From assembly GCA_027619225.1 (NCBI GenBank), contig JAQCFW010000008.1, forward strand, positions 1 to 64,000: 64,000 bases of DNA, given 5' to 3'. Below, piece by piece: positions 17,929 to 26,876 of this stretch (the first letter of the stretch is position 1; each line of letters begins with the position of its first letter). This DNA comes from Bacteroidota bacterium (GTDB lineage Bacteria; Bacteroidota; Bacteroidia; Flavobacteriales_D; Sanyastnellaceae). A program made the translations under genes and the position numbers. The notes below the pieces were generated by a model. The model did no database searches. It was not told where the DNA came from and saw only the letters and a program-made list of their open reading frames with translations.

Positions 17929-19042
17929 GAAGCATCTAAAACAACACTCAAAGCTACTTAAACCCGCGGCTCTTGCGTTAGCAATTGTCGCAGTTTTTGC
18001 AATCGCAGCTTTTACACCCATTAAACCAACTATGGTAGTGGTTATTGATGCGGGCCATGGGGGGAAAGATCCCGGAAATCTAGGCACAGGTAGATATTCT
18101 TCGACTGAAAAAGACATTACGTTAGCTGTATCAAATAAACTTGCGGCTTATATCGGTGAAAAGATGCCCGATGTGAAAGTGATCCTAACAAGAAAAGACG
18201 ATTCATTCCCCAAACTCTCAACACGAGTAAAAATTGCGAACAACTCGGAGGCTGATGTTTTTATCTCCATTCATTGCGACGCATTTTCATCCTCCACTGC
18301 CCTTGGAAGTGGCACTTATGTAATGGGCATGCATAAAACTGAAGCCAGTCTTAAAAGTGCTATGCGAGAGAACGCTAGTATTTACAAAGAGGACAATTAT
18401 GAGGAAGATTACGCGGGGTTTGACCCGAATGACCCGGACACATACATTGCTCTTTCTTTGCGCCAAAATATTTTTTTAGACAACTCTCTCTTACTCGGGT
18501 CACTCATTCAAAATCAATTTCGTGAAAGAGTTGGAAGAAAAGACAGGGGGGTGAGACAAGCAGGATACTACGTGATTTCCTTCACCACTATGCCAAGCGT
18601 TCTTGTAGAACTTGGATTTTTAACCAACCCAGATGAGGAGGAGTTCTTAATCAGCATAGAGGGCCAAGAATATATGGCCTCTGCTCTATACCGAGCCTTG
18701 AGAGATTACCGCGTCGCTCAGGGTTTAGGAACAGGGCTTGTTGAGGAGATTGTAGATCCAAATAACAACGACGAAGTAACTGATGGAGTGTGGTTTAAAG
18801 TGCAGATAGCATCTTCCCCCACTCAACTTGAGAAATCCGCTTCAGTTTTTAGAGGTCTTCACGACGTGGACATGTATCTTAGTGGTGATTTATATAAATA
18901 CACAGTAGGAAAATTTAGACGAACTGAAGAAGCTCACAATAAAAAACGAGAACTGCGAGAGCAAGGTTTTAACGGAGCTTTTGTAACAGCTTTCAAAAAC
19001 GGATCTCGAGTCCCGATGTCTAGTGTAAGCCCTGAAAATTAA
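17927..19042 (+). CDS. N-acetylmuramoyl-L-alanine amidase with SPOR-like domain
   Basis: A 371-residue periplasmic Zn amidase (amidase_3, AmiC type) that cuts the bond between MurNAc and the stem peptide. After a signal peptide (ALALAIVAVFAIAAF) the Zn-binding VVIDAGHGGKDPG begins at about residue 37, with further family motifs ISIHCDAF and VLVELGFLTNPDEEEFL. Residues ~290-365 resemble a SPOR domain (WFKVQIASSPTQLEKSASVF), which would target septal denuded glycan. Its start codon overlaps that of lptD by 2 bp on opposite strands. It heads the operon with the MlaD-like gene. Confidence 0.93.
   Translation: MKHLKQHSKLLKPAALALAIVAVFAIAAFTPIKPTMVVVIDAGHGGKDPGNLGTGRYSSTEKDITLAVSNKLAAYIGEKMPDVKVILTRKDDSFPKLSTRVKIANNSEADVFISIHCDAFSSSTALGSGTYVMGMHKTEASLKSAMRENASIYKEDNYEEDYAGFDPNDPDTYIALSLRQNIFLDNSLLLGSLIQNQFRERVGRKDRGVRQAGYYVISFTTMPSVLVELGFLTNPDEEEFLISIEGQEYMASALYRALRDYRVAQGLGTGLVEEIVDPNNNDEVTDGVWFKVQIASSPTQLEKSASVFRGLHDVDMYLSGDLYKYTVGKFRRTEEAHNKKRELREQGFNGAFVTAFKNGSRVPMSSVSPEN
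17949..17956 (-). promoter_or_regulatory. -7 box of lptD
   Basis: TAGCTTTG on the minus strand matches the TAnnTTTG consensus exactly and ends 20 nt before the lptD ATG at 17928, which supports that start over the one at 17880. It lies inside the amidase coding region. Confidence 0.5.
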
Positions 19043-19046
19043 CACC

Positions 19047-20102
19047 TTGAGTAAAGACGTAAAACGAAATATAGTTTCACAAGAATTTAAAATTGGTACC
19101 CTAATGATCTTAGGAGTAGTTCTACTTATAACAGGACTGACCTACCTAAAAGGATTTAATCCACTGAGTAAACAAATTCATTTATTTGCGGTTTACGATG
19201 AGATTGAGGGTCTTGCAGTCTCGAACCCCGTTTTAGTGAATGGTTTTAAAGTTGGACAGGTTACGGATGTTCATTTTCTAGAGAATGGAAATGGTGCTCT
19301 ACTTGTAGAGTTTATGATTGAAGAATCTAAACTTAAAATACCGATTGACTCTGATGCACAAATCTACTCTTCCGACCTGTTTGGCACAAAAGCTATCAAA
19401 ATTAAGCCTGGTATTACAGATCTCTATATTCAAGATGGAGACACTCTATTTTCTTCAGTTGAGATGGATATAACGGCCGCCGTAAGAAAGGAATTAGAAC
19501 CACTTAGGCGTAAAACTGAAGAGCTGATTAAAGGTGTTGACGATATTCTTTTGAATATGAAAGCCGTCTTTGAAGACGATGCAACACAGGGCCTCCCATC
19601 TGCATTTGAAAGCATGCAACGAACGCTCAGAACTCTCGAAAATACAGCTGAAAATCTTGACGTTCTTGTTGAGGATAATCGAATTATCTTTACTAAAGTA
19701 ATGTCCAATGTTGATGATTTAGCTTTTAACTTAAGCAACAACAATAATAAGATTACAAACATAATTTCTAATTTTTCTGACCTAAGTGACTCCTTAGTTA
19801 AGATAGATATTGCTACAACAATGGCTAAAGCTGACAGAGCTATGGAAGAAATCACCGTAATGACAAAACGAGTTAACAATGGTGAAGGAACCTTGGGTAA
19901 ATTAATGGTTGATGACTCACTTTACAATGGGTTGGTCGAATCTAATATTGAAATACAAGAGCTTTTAGACGATTTACAGCTGAACCCTTGGAAGTATGTA
20001 CGTGTGAGCCTTTTCGGGAGAAAACAAGATGCGAAAATGTCTAAAGGAGATCTCAAACGAATGGAGAAGACGATTCGTGAGGAAATTGAGAAACAACAAT
20101 AA
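19047..20102 (+). CDS. MlaD-type MCE protein
   Basis: A 351-residue inner-membrane protein with a TTG start 4 nt after the amidase. One N-terminal membrane helix (IGTLMILGVVLLITGLTYLK, about 15-34) is followed by the MCE domain (HLFAVYDEIEGLAVSNPVLVNGFKVGQV..., about 45-125), which binds lipids in Mla/phospholipid or steroid transport. The C-terminal half is a coiled-coil/helical region (TVLEDAT-like NTAENLDVLVEDNRIIF, SNNNNKITNIISNFSDLSDS). No ABC ATPase or permease of the Mla type is adjacent. The link to an amidase and Fe-S genes is common in Flavobacteriia in my memory. Confidence 0.87.
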   Translation: MSKDVKRNIVSQEFKIGTLMILGVVLLITGLTYLKGFNPLSKQIHLFAVYDEIEGLAVSNPVLVNGFKVGQVTDVHFLENGNGALLVEFMIEESKLKIPIDSDAQIYSSDLFGTKAIKIKPGITDLYIQDGDTLFSSVEMDITAAVRKELEPLRRKTEELIKGVDDILLNMKAVFEDDATQGLPSAFESMQRTLRTLENTAENLDVLVEDNRIIFTKVMSNVDDLAFNLSNNNNKITNIISNFSDLSDSLVKIDIATTMAKADRAMEEITVMTKRVNNGEGTLGKLMVDDSLYNGLVESNIEIQELLDDLQLNPWKYVRVSLFGRKQDAKMSKGDLKRMEKTIREEIEKQQ

Positions 20103-20117
20103 AAGGCTGAAAACACG

Positions 20118-21449
20118 ATGATTTCACAGTTTATTTTTGTCTTGATGTTGGGGCTGGGAATTTCTCTTTTCGCACGACGCATTGCGTTTGTCCGCCGCAA
20201 CATTAATATGGGGCGAAATATTGACTTATCTGATCGCAAATCCGAGCGCTGGAAGACAATGGCACTTGTCGCTCTAGGCCAAAGCAAGATGGTCGCTCGA
20301 CCCGTAGCAGGTATCCTTCACATATTTGTCTATGTTGGATTCGTGATCATAAATCTCGAAATGCTCGAGATTGTGATCGATGGAATACTTGGGACACATC
20401 GTATATTTTCATTTCTGGGACCTGTTTACGATTTGTTAATTGGGGCATTTGAGTTTCTTGCTTTGGGAGTTCTTGTGGCTTGTGCTATATTTTTAATACG
20501 AAGAAACGTGATCGGTTTGGCTCGATTTAAATCAAAGGAGATGGGTGGTTGGCCTTCTCTCGATGCGAACATCATCTTGGTTGCGGAGATTTTACTCATG
20601 TTCGCTTTTCTCAGCATGAATGCTACAGACGCAATTGCAATGGAAAGAGGACTTGATCACTACAGTGTAGCAGGTAGCTTTCCGATAAGCCAATACCTCA
20701 CCCCTCTTTATGTTGGACTTAGCGATGTAGGATTGGTCTTTGCTGAACGTGGATTTTGGTGGTTCCATATTGCAGGAGTTCTATCATTTCTAGTTTACGT
20801 TCCCTACTCGAAACACTTCCATATTTTACTCGCTTTCCCGAATACCTATTATTCAAATCTTGACGTAAGTGCGAAGATGAACAACATGGCGTCTGTGAAA
20901 AAGGAGGTGGATCTAATGATGGATCCCACTGCCGATCCGTATGCAACTCCTGCCCCATTGCCTGAAGGGCAAGTTGAGGATCCTCCTTGTTTTGGAGTGA
21001 AAGACGGCGCAGATCTAAGCTGGAAACAGATTATGGAGTCCTACTCATGCACTGAGTGTGGGAGGTGCACGTCTGTTTGTCCTGCCAGCAATACAGGGAA
21101 AGAATTGTCGCCGAGGAAGATCATGATGGATTGTAGAGACAGAATGGATGAGATCGGAGAAAATAGAGATGCCAATTCCGGTGAGTTTAAAGAAGATGGG
21201 AAGAAATTATTGGGGGACTATATTTCTGAAGAAGAACTTTGGGCTTGCACCTCATGCCAAGCATGTGTGGATGCCTGCCCTATAAATATCAATCCCATGG
21301 GAATCATCTTAGATATGCGCAGAAGCCTCATTATGGAGGACAGCAAATCTCCTGAACCCATAACTACTATGTTTAACAATATTGAAAATAACGGTGCTCC
21401 GTGGGCTTTCCCAGCAGCGAGCAGAGGAGATTGGATTAAAGACGCATAA
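20118..21449 (+). CDS. Membrane-bound 4Fe-4S protein (Hdr/DUF224-type, N-terminal half)
   Basis: A 443-residue protein. The N-terminal ~250 residues hold about five or six membrane helices with conserved-looking His (GILHIFVYVGF, FHIAGVLSF, HFHILLAFPN), resembling NarI/HdrE-type cytochrome b anchors. The C-terminal part binds two 4Fe-4S clusters: CTECGRCTSVCP near residue 310 and CTSCQACVDACP near 376. It would pass electrons between a soluble carrier and menaquinone. The next gene supplies two CCG domains, so the pair looks like a split version of the membrane Fe-S oxidoreductases that link electron-transfer flavoprotein to quinone. Haem binding is inferred. Confidence 0.82.
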   Translation: MISQFIFVLMLGLGISLFARRIAFVRRNINMGRNIDLSDRKSERWKTMALVALGQSKMVARPVAGILHIFVYVGFVIINLEMLEIVIDGILGTHRIFSFLGPVYDLLIGAFEFLALGVLVACAIFLIRRNVIGLARFKSKEMGGWPSLDANIILVAEILLMFAFLSMNATDAIAMERGLDHYSVAGSFPISQYLTPLYVGLSDVGLVFAERGFWWFHIAGVLSFLVYVPYSKHFHILLAFPNTYYSNLDVSAKMNNMASVKKEVDLMMDPTADPYATPAPLPEGQVEDPPCFGVKDGADLSWKQIMESYSCTECGRCTSVCPASNTGKELSPRKIMMDCRDRMDEIGENRDANSGEFKEDGKKLLGDYISEEELWACTSCQACVDACPININPMGIILDMRRSLIMEDSKSPEPITTMFNNIENNGAPWAFPAASRGDWIKDA

Positions 21450-21452
21450 ACA

Positions 21453-22253
21453 ATGAATACTTTTAAAGTTCCTACAATGGCGGAAATGACCGCCGAGGGA
21501 AAAGCTCCTGATGTTCTTTTCTGGGTTGGCTGTGCTGGTAGTTTTGATGACCGAGCAAAAAGCATCACCAAAGCAATTGCTAGAATATTACATCATACTG
21601 AAATAAGTTTTGCTGTACTCGGTGCAGAGGAAAGCTGTACAGGTGATCCTGCTAAGCGTGCCGGAAATGAATTTCTATTCCAAATGCAAGCTGCAGCTAA
21701 CATTTCCGTCCTAAACGGCTACGGAATCAAAAAAATCGTTACGGGCTGCCCTCACTGCTTTAACATCATGAAGAATGAGTACCCTGAGCTCGGAGGTAAA
21801 TATGAAGTAATGCATCACAGTCAGTTTATCGCAACATTAATTGCTGACGGAAAACTAACTCTTGCTGACGACCACCCATTTAAAGGAAAGCGAATAACGT
21901 TCCACGACCCATGCTATTTAGGAAGAGGAAATGGTGAGTACGATGCTCCCCGCTCTGTGATCGAAGCACTCGATGCTGAGCTCGTGGAGATGAAACGCTG
22001 TAAATCAAAAGGCCTATGCTGTGGAGCAGGTGGAGCACAAATGTTCAAGGAAGCAGAAAAGGGAAACAAGGAAATCAACGACGAACGTACTGAAGATGTT
22101 CTCGAGACAAAAGCAAGCGTAGTTGCTACTGGATGTCCATTCTGCAACACCATGATGACAGATGGGGTGAAGTCCGCAGAAAAATCAAATACAATTGATG
22201 TAAAAGACATCGCAGAGATGATCGCTCAGGCAGCAAATATTTTACCAGAATAA
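21453..22253 (+). CDS. Heterodisulfide-reductase-like Fe-S protein (two CCG domains)
   Basis: A 266-residue soluble protein of the HdrB/GlpC/LutA type with two CCG cysteine domains: GCAGSF... and GCPHCFNIMKNEYPEL in the first, then HDPCYLGRGNGEYDAPR, LCCGAGGAQMF and GCPFCNTMMTDG in the second. It follows the membrane 4Fe-4S gene by 3 nt and fabG follows by 2 nt, so these genes are co-transcribed. Together with its neighbour it probably forms a membrane-associated electron-transfer complex. The electron donor is unknown; ETF, lactate and glycolate-type donors are all possible. Confidence 0.85.
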   Translation: MNTFKVPTMAEMTAEGKAPDVLFWVGCAGSFDDRAKSITKAIARILHHTEISFAVLGAEESCTGDPAKRAGNEFLFQMQAAANISVLNGYGIKKIVTGCPHCFNIMKNEYPELGGKYEVMHHSQFIATLIADGKLTLADDHPFKGKRITFHDPCYLGRGNGEYDAPRSVIEALDAELVEMKRCKSKGLCCGAGGAQMFKEAEKGNKEINDERTEDVLETKASVVATGCPFCNTMMTDGVKSAEKSNTIDVKDIAEMIAQAANILPE

Positions 22254-22255
22254 AC

Positions 22256-23002
22256 ATGTTATTACAAGGCAAAATCGCAATAATTACTGGAGCTTCCAGA
22301 GGTATAGGTAAATCTATAGCTAAGTCATTCATAGCTCAAGGAGCTACCGTAGCGTTTACATACCGCAGCTCAGAGGAGAAGGCTATAGAGCTTGAAAAAG
22401 AACTTACTGTAAATGGTGGAAAGGCGAAGGGATTCAAATCTGACGCTTCGAAGATGGCAGATGCTGAATCTCTCGTAAAAGATGTTTTAGAGGCCTTCGG
22501 CACAATAGACATTGTCGTAAATAACGCAGGCATTACGGACGACACTTTACTAATTAGGATGTCAGAAGAACAATGGGATCGCGTTATTAACGTAAACCTC
22601 AAGAGCTGCTTTAACCTCACGAAAGCCGTTCTCAAAACGATGTTAAAAGCTCGATTTGGCTCTATCATAAACATAAGTTCGGTTGTAGGCGTTCAAGGCA
22701 ATGCAGGCCAAGCTAACTACGCTGCATCCAAAGCCGGCATACTTGGTTTTACCAAATCTATTGCTCTTGAGCTCGGCTCGCGCAACATTCGTTGTAACGC
22801 TATAGCACCTGGATTTATCGAAACAGAAATGACGGCGAAATTAGACCCGGACACTGTTCAAGGTTGGCGCAACGCTATCCCTTTGAAAAGAGGAGGAACA
22901 CCTGAGGATGTTGCGAATGCATGCATTTTCTTAGCCAGCGACATGTCTTCGTATGTCACAGGCCAAACGTTGAATGTTTGTGGCGGAATGATCACTGCGT
23001 AG
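22256..23002 (+). CDS. fabG: 3-oxoacyl-[acyl-carrier-protein] reductase
   Basis: A 248-residue short-chain dehydrogenase that reduces 3-oxoacyl-ACP to 3-hydroxyacyl-ACP with NADPH in fatty acid elongation. Motifs: TGASRGIG (near 12-19, cofactor binding), NNAGIT (about 89), Ser in NISSVVG, and the YAASKAG catalytic Tyr-Lys pair near 153-159. The last residues SSYVTGQTLNVCGGMITA are typical of FabG. Length is normal. It begins 2 nt after the CCG protein gene and is followed 9 nt later by the VWA-like gene. Confidence 0.95.
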   Translation: MLLQGKIAIITGASRGIGKSIAKSFIAQGATVAFTYRSSEEKAIELEKELTVNGGKAKGFKSDASKMADAESLVKDVLEAFGTIDIVVNNAGITDDTLLIRMSEEQWDRVINVNLKSCFNLTKAVLKTMLKARFGSIINISSVVGVQGNAGQANYAASKAGILGFTKSIALELGSRNIRCNAIAPGFIETEMTAKLDPDTVQGWRNAIPLKRGGTPEDVANACIFLASDMSSYVTGQTLNVCGGMITA

Positions 23003-23011
23003 GGATTTTTG

Positions 23012-25138
23012 ATGCACGATTTATTGACTGATATTCAGGTAAACGCTCCACTCTGGAAATGGATTCTAGGAGGGTGTGTTGCATTAGGTCTTGCTTTACT
23101 CCGCTACGCCATGGGGTCTGACAGACCAGCACAATCATGGTTGCGTTGGGGATTAGGGGCATTGAGATTTGTTATTCTAGGAACGCTGTGCTTTCTGCTG
23201 CTAGAGCCTTTGATAAAATCTCTAAGTCAAGAAGTAGAATCTTCAAAAATAATTTTAGTTCACGACGGCACTTCTTCTCAATGGATGGGAAAAGATAGCA
23301 CGGCTAAGAAACTTGAATTACAGAAGTGGATTAAAGAGCTCCCAGAGTTTTTTAACACACAAGGAATAGAAACCAAGAGTTTTGTTTTCGGGGCTCAACT
23401 TCAGAGTCTCACTTCAGTATCTATCAACGAGGACTCGCTTGTGTTTGATTCTCCAAGAACCGATATAGCTGGGGCGATTGAAGGGGTTCGAGATCTTTTT
23501 TCTCATAAAAATATTGCTGCTGTAATTGTCACAACTGACGGGCTTTCTAATAGGGGCAACAATCCTGAGTTTGGCTCCCAATTCATGAACGCTCCTCATT
23601 TCTTTGTGGGAAGTGGAGATACGACTCACATTAAAGATTTAAAGATTGTAGATTTAATCTGCAACCATGTCGCCTACTTGGGAAATGACTTTCCTGTGGA
23701 GGTTAGGCTACATTCTCGGGGATTTAAAGGAGAGAATATTAAATCCACCATCTATATTAATGGCGAGAAAAGAGACGATGTCGTTTGGTTAAGTGAGTCA
23801 GAAGTAGATTCTAAAAGCCACAAATTCACAATAAGGGCGGACAAGGTGGGAGCTCTAAAAATACGAGTCATCTCAAGGGCAGAGATCTCTAATGAGGACT
23901 TGATGTCCAACAATTCCCGCACAGCCATTATTGATATTCTCGAAAGTAAAAGGAGAGTCTTGATTGTAGCTGATGCTCCACACCCGGATGTGGCAGCTGT
24001 AAAAAACGCTGCACAAAGCAACAAGCATCAAGAAGTAGAAGTTGTTTGGGCTACCGAGCTAAATCAAAATGAAGAGATGCCCGATTACGATATCATGATT
24101 CTTCACAACCTACCAAACCCTCAAGCACCCCTTCCTGAAATCGTAAGTGAAGCAATTGCACAAGACGTTCCAATGTTATTTATCGGTGGAGCTAATGTGG
24201 ATTGGAGGCAACTTCCATTAGAAAGAACTGGAATAATCTATGAGACATCTGACCTCTCCGAAAATGTAGGCGGCAGTGTGAATGATGAGTTTTCTTTATT
24301 TTCATTTGAAAAGACCCTTGAAACGAAGCTTTCGTATATGCCACCATTAAACTCTGTTTTGGGGAAGGTTGAAGCAAAAAAATCATTCGATGTATTGCTT
24401 TATAAGAAGTTAGGTTCGCTTGAAACTACTTGGCCTTTGTGGGCGTTCAATAAAGACGCAGCGGGAAGGAGAAGCGGAGTGATCTTAGGTGAGGGGATCT
24501 GGAGATGGAGGATGGAAAGTTTTATTAAAGATGGAAATTTCGAAGCATTCGATGAATTAATCAACAACTCTATAAAATACCTGTCGAGTAGAGATGATGT
24601 TAGGCGATTTAGAATAGAGTCCCCTCACAAATTGTTCGAAGATGAAAGAGTAAAATTTACCGCTCAAGTTTATGATGCTTCGCTTAACCCTACAACAGAG
24701 GTGGATGTAGAGCTATCAATCTCAGACAAAGATGGACAGGAGTTGGATTTTTTCTTCACTACTGAAAACAATTACTACTCCCTAAATTGTGGCAGGTTTA
24801 CACCTGGAACTTATACCTGGGAATCACATTGTGTATTAGATTCAGAGGTAAGAGAGTTAAAGGGTGAATTTAACGTAGTTGAACTGAAAGCTGAACAAAC
24901 ATCATCGGCTGCTGACCACGGCCTTTTAAAAAGACTTAGCAAGAAATCTGGAGGATTATTCCTTGGAACTATTGCTGACGCTGAGTTAACAAGGGTAATA
25001 GACAATATTGAACTTAGAGATATTGTACATGAATATACTGAAAGGCAAGAACTTATTCGTTATGATCTTCTAGTTTGGCTTATACTTGGAGCATTAACTT
25101 TAGAATGGGTAATTAGAAGGAGGCAAGGAGGATATTAA
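23012..25138 (+). CDS. Membrane-anchored VWA-like protein
   Basis: A 708-residue membrane protein found across Bacteroidetes, with no confident function. Two or three N-terminal helices (about 15-75: WKWILGGCVALGLALLRYAM, GLGALRFVILGTLCFLLLEP), then a large extracytoplasmic region with a von Willebrand A-like segment (KIILVHDGTSSQW, IAAVIVTTDGLSNRG), Ig-like and glutamine-amidotransferase-like segments (RRVLIVADAPHPDVAAVKNA), and a C-terminal helix (YDLLVWLILGALTLEWVIRR). ATG 23012 is preferred over the TTG at 23009. It resembles proteins of the Bacteroidetes aerotolerance (Bat)-like group only in domain order. Confidence 0.72.
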   Translation: MHDLLTDIQVNAPLWKWILGGCVALGLALLRYAMGSDRPAQSWLRWGLGALRFVILGTLCFLLLEPLIKSLSQEVESSKIILVHDGTSSQWMGKDSTAKKLELQKWIKELPEFFNTQGIETKSFVFGAQLQSLTSVSINEDSLVFDSPRTDIAGAIEGVRDLFSHKNIAAVIVTTDGLSNRGNNPEFGSQFMNAPHFFVGSGDTTHIKDLKIVDLICNHVAYLGNDFPVEVRLHSRGFKGENIKSTIYINGEKRDDVVWLSESEVDSKSHKFTIRADKVGALKIRVISRAEISNEDLMSNNSRTAIIDILESKRRVLIVADAPHPDVAAVKNAAQSNKHQEVEVVWATELNQNEEMPDYDIMILHNLPNPQAPLPEIVSEAIAQDVPMLFIGGANVDWRQLPLERTGIIYETSDLSENVGGSVNDEFSLFSFEKTLETKLSYMPPLNSVLGKVEAKKSFDVLLYKKLGSLETTWPLWAFNKDAAGRRSGVILGEGIWRWRMESFIKDGNFEAFDELINNSIKYLSSRDDVRRFRIESPHKLFEDERVKFTAQVYDASLNPTTEVDVELSISDKDGQELDFFFTTENNYYSLNCGRFTPGTYTWESHCVLDSEVRELKGEFNVVELKAEQTSSAADHGLLKRLSKKSGGLFLGTIADAELTRVIDNIELRDIVHEYTERQELIRYDLLVWLILGALTLEWVIRRRQGGY

Positions 25139-25186
25139 TTCAATAAAAAAACATTTAAAAATTTTAAAACCATCAATATATAGACT

Positions 25187-26023
25187 ATGAATATACCAAC
25201 AGACGAAGAAAAGAAACGCATACGACTCATCGTCATTGCGACTTTAGTAATTCTCCCAGTAATTTTACTTTGGAGCTCACTCACAGTAACCATTCAATCA
25301 GGTCACGGGGGATTAATTTTTCATACTTTCGGAAACGGAGTAAACCCTGAGGCACCAGCTATGCCTAGTGGATTTCATATCAAGGCACCATGGAATAAAA
25401 TCTATGAGTACGAAGTACGACAGCAAGAACTTTTTGAAAACCTTGAAGTTTTATCATCGAATCTCTTAAAGATTAAGATGGATATGACTGTCTTTTACCA
25501 GCCCGTTTATGACAAACTTGGATATCTCGAGACTGAGCGTGGATCTCGCTATAAAGAAAAGGTCATCCAGCCTGCTATGAGGTCTGTAGCAAGAGAAGTT
25601 ATCGCTCAGTACTTACCTGAAGAATTCAACACCACCAAGCGTGAAGAAATTCAGTTAGAGATAGAAACTCGATTGTCTGAAAAACTCTCTAACAACTACA
25701 TTCAACTGAACGATGTTCTTATTAGAAACATTGAGCTTCCTCTAACTCTTGAACAAGCTATTGAACGTAAATTACAACAGGAGCAAGAGTCATTAGAGTA
25801 CGAATTCCGTATCGAAAAAGCGAGTAAAGAAGCTGATCGAAAACGAATTGAGGCGGAAGGTATTCGCGATTTCCAGAACATCGTATCTCAGAGCATATCT
25901 GACGATTTACTTCAGTGGAAAGGTATCGAGGCTACAACAGAACTTGCAAGCAGCAACAACGCTAAAGTTGTTGTGATCGGATCAGGAGACAATGGACTTC
26001 CATTAATTCTAGGAGGAAACTAG
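25187..26023 (+). CDS. Prohibitin/SPFH family protein
   Basis: A 278-residue member of the SPFH (stomatin/prohibitin/flotillin/HflK-C) family. One N-terminal membrane helix (LIVIATLVILPVILLWSSLTV, about 12-32) is followed by the SPFH domain (about 40-200, with NLLKIKMDMTVFYQPVYDKLG and the REVIAQYLPEEFNTTKREE stretch) and a coiled coil (ERKLQQEQESLEYEFRIEKASKEA). It probably forms large membrane rings that influence FtsH proteolysis or membrane organisation; ftsH is 4 kb away on the opposite strand. Last gene before a strong terminator. Confidence 0.9.
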   Translation: MNIPTDEEKKRIRLIVIATLVILPVILLWSSLTVTIQSGHGGLIFHTFGNGVNPEAPAMPSGFHIKAPWNKIYEYEVRQQELFENLEVLSSNLLKIKMDMTVFYQPVYDKLGYLETERGSRYKEKVIQPAMRSVAREVIAQYLPEEFNTTKREEIQLEIETRLSEKLSNNYIQLNDVLIRNIELPLTLEQAIERKLQQEQESLEYEFRIEKASKEADRKRIEAEGIRDFQNIVSQSISDDLLQWKGIEATTELASSNNAKVVVIGSGDNGLPLILGGN

Positions 26024-26044
26024 AAACTCTAAATACCATTCATT

Positions 26045-26077
26045 AAAAAAGGCCCGCTTTAATAGCGGGCCTTTTTT
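26045..26077. terminator. Bidirectional rho-independent terminator
   Basis: A perfect stem: AAAAAAGGCCCGCT at 26045-26058 pairs with AGCGGGCCTTTTTT at 26064-26077 around a TTAAT loop. The GC core plus T-tracts on both sides ends transcription of the plus-strand prohibitin gene and of minus-strand rpmB. Confidence 0.93.
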
Positions 26078-26114
26078 AATGTCTTAAAGTATACTCTTTC
26101 GAGTTAAATACATC

Positions 26115-26360
26115 TTATGCTTTTTCAACCAAAATCCCTGCGCTTTTAGCACGGTTCATCGCAGCAAGTAAACCTATCTTATTGATAGTACGCATAGCTG
26201 CAACAGATACTCGTAGAGTTACCCATCTATCTTCTTCAGAGATATAAAAACGCTTGCGCTGTAGGTTTGGGTAAAAACGACGCTTGGTCTTCGCATTAGA
26301 ATGACTAACGTTGTTTCCAAACATTACTTTCTTTCCTGTTATCTGACAAATACGGCTCAT
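26115..26360 (-). CDS. rpmB: 50S ribosomal protein L28
   Basis: An 81-residue large-subunit ribosomal protein. It begins [20 protein letters not shown] and carries the family stretch [16 protein letters not shown] and [16 protein letters not shown]. Length is normal. In most Bacteroidetes I recall, rpmB is followed by rpmG, a DUF4295 gene and ftsY; here the next thing is a terminator, so rpmG must be elsewhere. A near-consensus -7 box is 19 nt upstream. Confidence 0.97.
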   Translation of the reverse strand: MSRICQITGKKVMFGNNVSHSNAKTKRRFYPNLQRKRFYISEEDRWVTLRVSVAAMRTINKIGLLAAMNRAKSAGILVEKA

Positions 26361-26379
26361 GACACTAAAATTAGGAGTG

Positions 26380-26387
26380 CAAATAAA
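26380..26387 (-). promoter_or_regulatory. Probable -7 box of rpmB
   Basis: TTTATTTG on the minus strand, one base from TAnnTTTG, followed by CACTCC, with a 19-nt gap to the ATG. The TTTGCA extension also occurs at the acnA, birA and DEAD-box promoters in this window. Confidence 0.35.
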
Positions 26388-26399
26388 CGACTTTTTTCT

Positions 26400-26876
26400 C
26401 TATCTACCAACACTATCAGCAAAACTCTTCAAGGATTCTTTTAAATATTGAACTCCCTTCTCTACAGACGCTTCTACCACCTCACTTCGATCACCTTCTA
26501 TATGTTCAATCCAAGATTTACAACCATTTGGACCGGCTACTGAAAAGCAAACTGTTCCTACTGGAGTTAACGCTGTCCCTCCTGATGGTCCGGCTATTCC
26601 CGTAGTTGCTATTGCAAAATCAACCTTGAGAAGATCTCTACATCCCAGAGCCATAGACTCAGCAACTTCACAACTTACTACGCCATGTTGTTCAATGATA
26701 GAACTGGAAACATTTAAAAGAGAACACTTCACATCTGTTGAATAGGCAACAATACCACCCCTAAAATATCGACTGGAGCCCGAAACGGAGCTAATCGCCT
26801 TCGCGATAGCTCCGCCCGTTAAACTCTCGGCTGTACCGAGCGTAAAGTCACAGTCAGAAAAATCAGTCAACTGCAA
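26400..26876 (-). CDS. pncC: Nicotinamide-nucleotide amidohydrolase (CinA C-terminal domain only)
   Basis: A 158-residue PncC-type amidase that deamidates NMN to NaMN in NAD recycling. Motifs: TLGTAESLTGGAIAKAI near residue 10-27, the STDVKCSLL segment, and ATTGIAGPSGGT with the catalytic region. The N-terminal MoaB-like domain of full-length CinA is absent, and the start overlaps the stop of the T9SS protein gene by 14 bp. In Flavobacteriia a full-length cinA usually sits here, so this may be a domain-loss form. Confidence 0.9.
   Translation of the reverse strand: MQLTDFSDCDFTLGTAESLTGGAIAKAISSVSGSSRYFRGGIVAYSTDVKCSLLNVSSSIIEQHGVVSCEVAESMALGCRDLLKVDFAIATTGIAGPSGGTALTPVGTVCFSVAGPNGCKSWIEHIEGDRSEVVEASVEKGVQYLKESLKSFADSVGR

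Noticed and set aside
17929-18117. Longer N terminus for LptD starting near 18117
   Set aside because: It would antisense-overlap the amidase signal peptide, has no homology, and the exact -7 box at 17949-17956 lies inside it.
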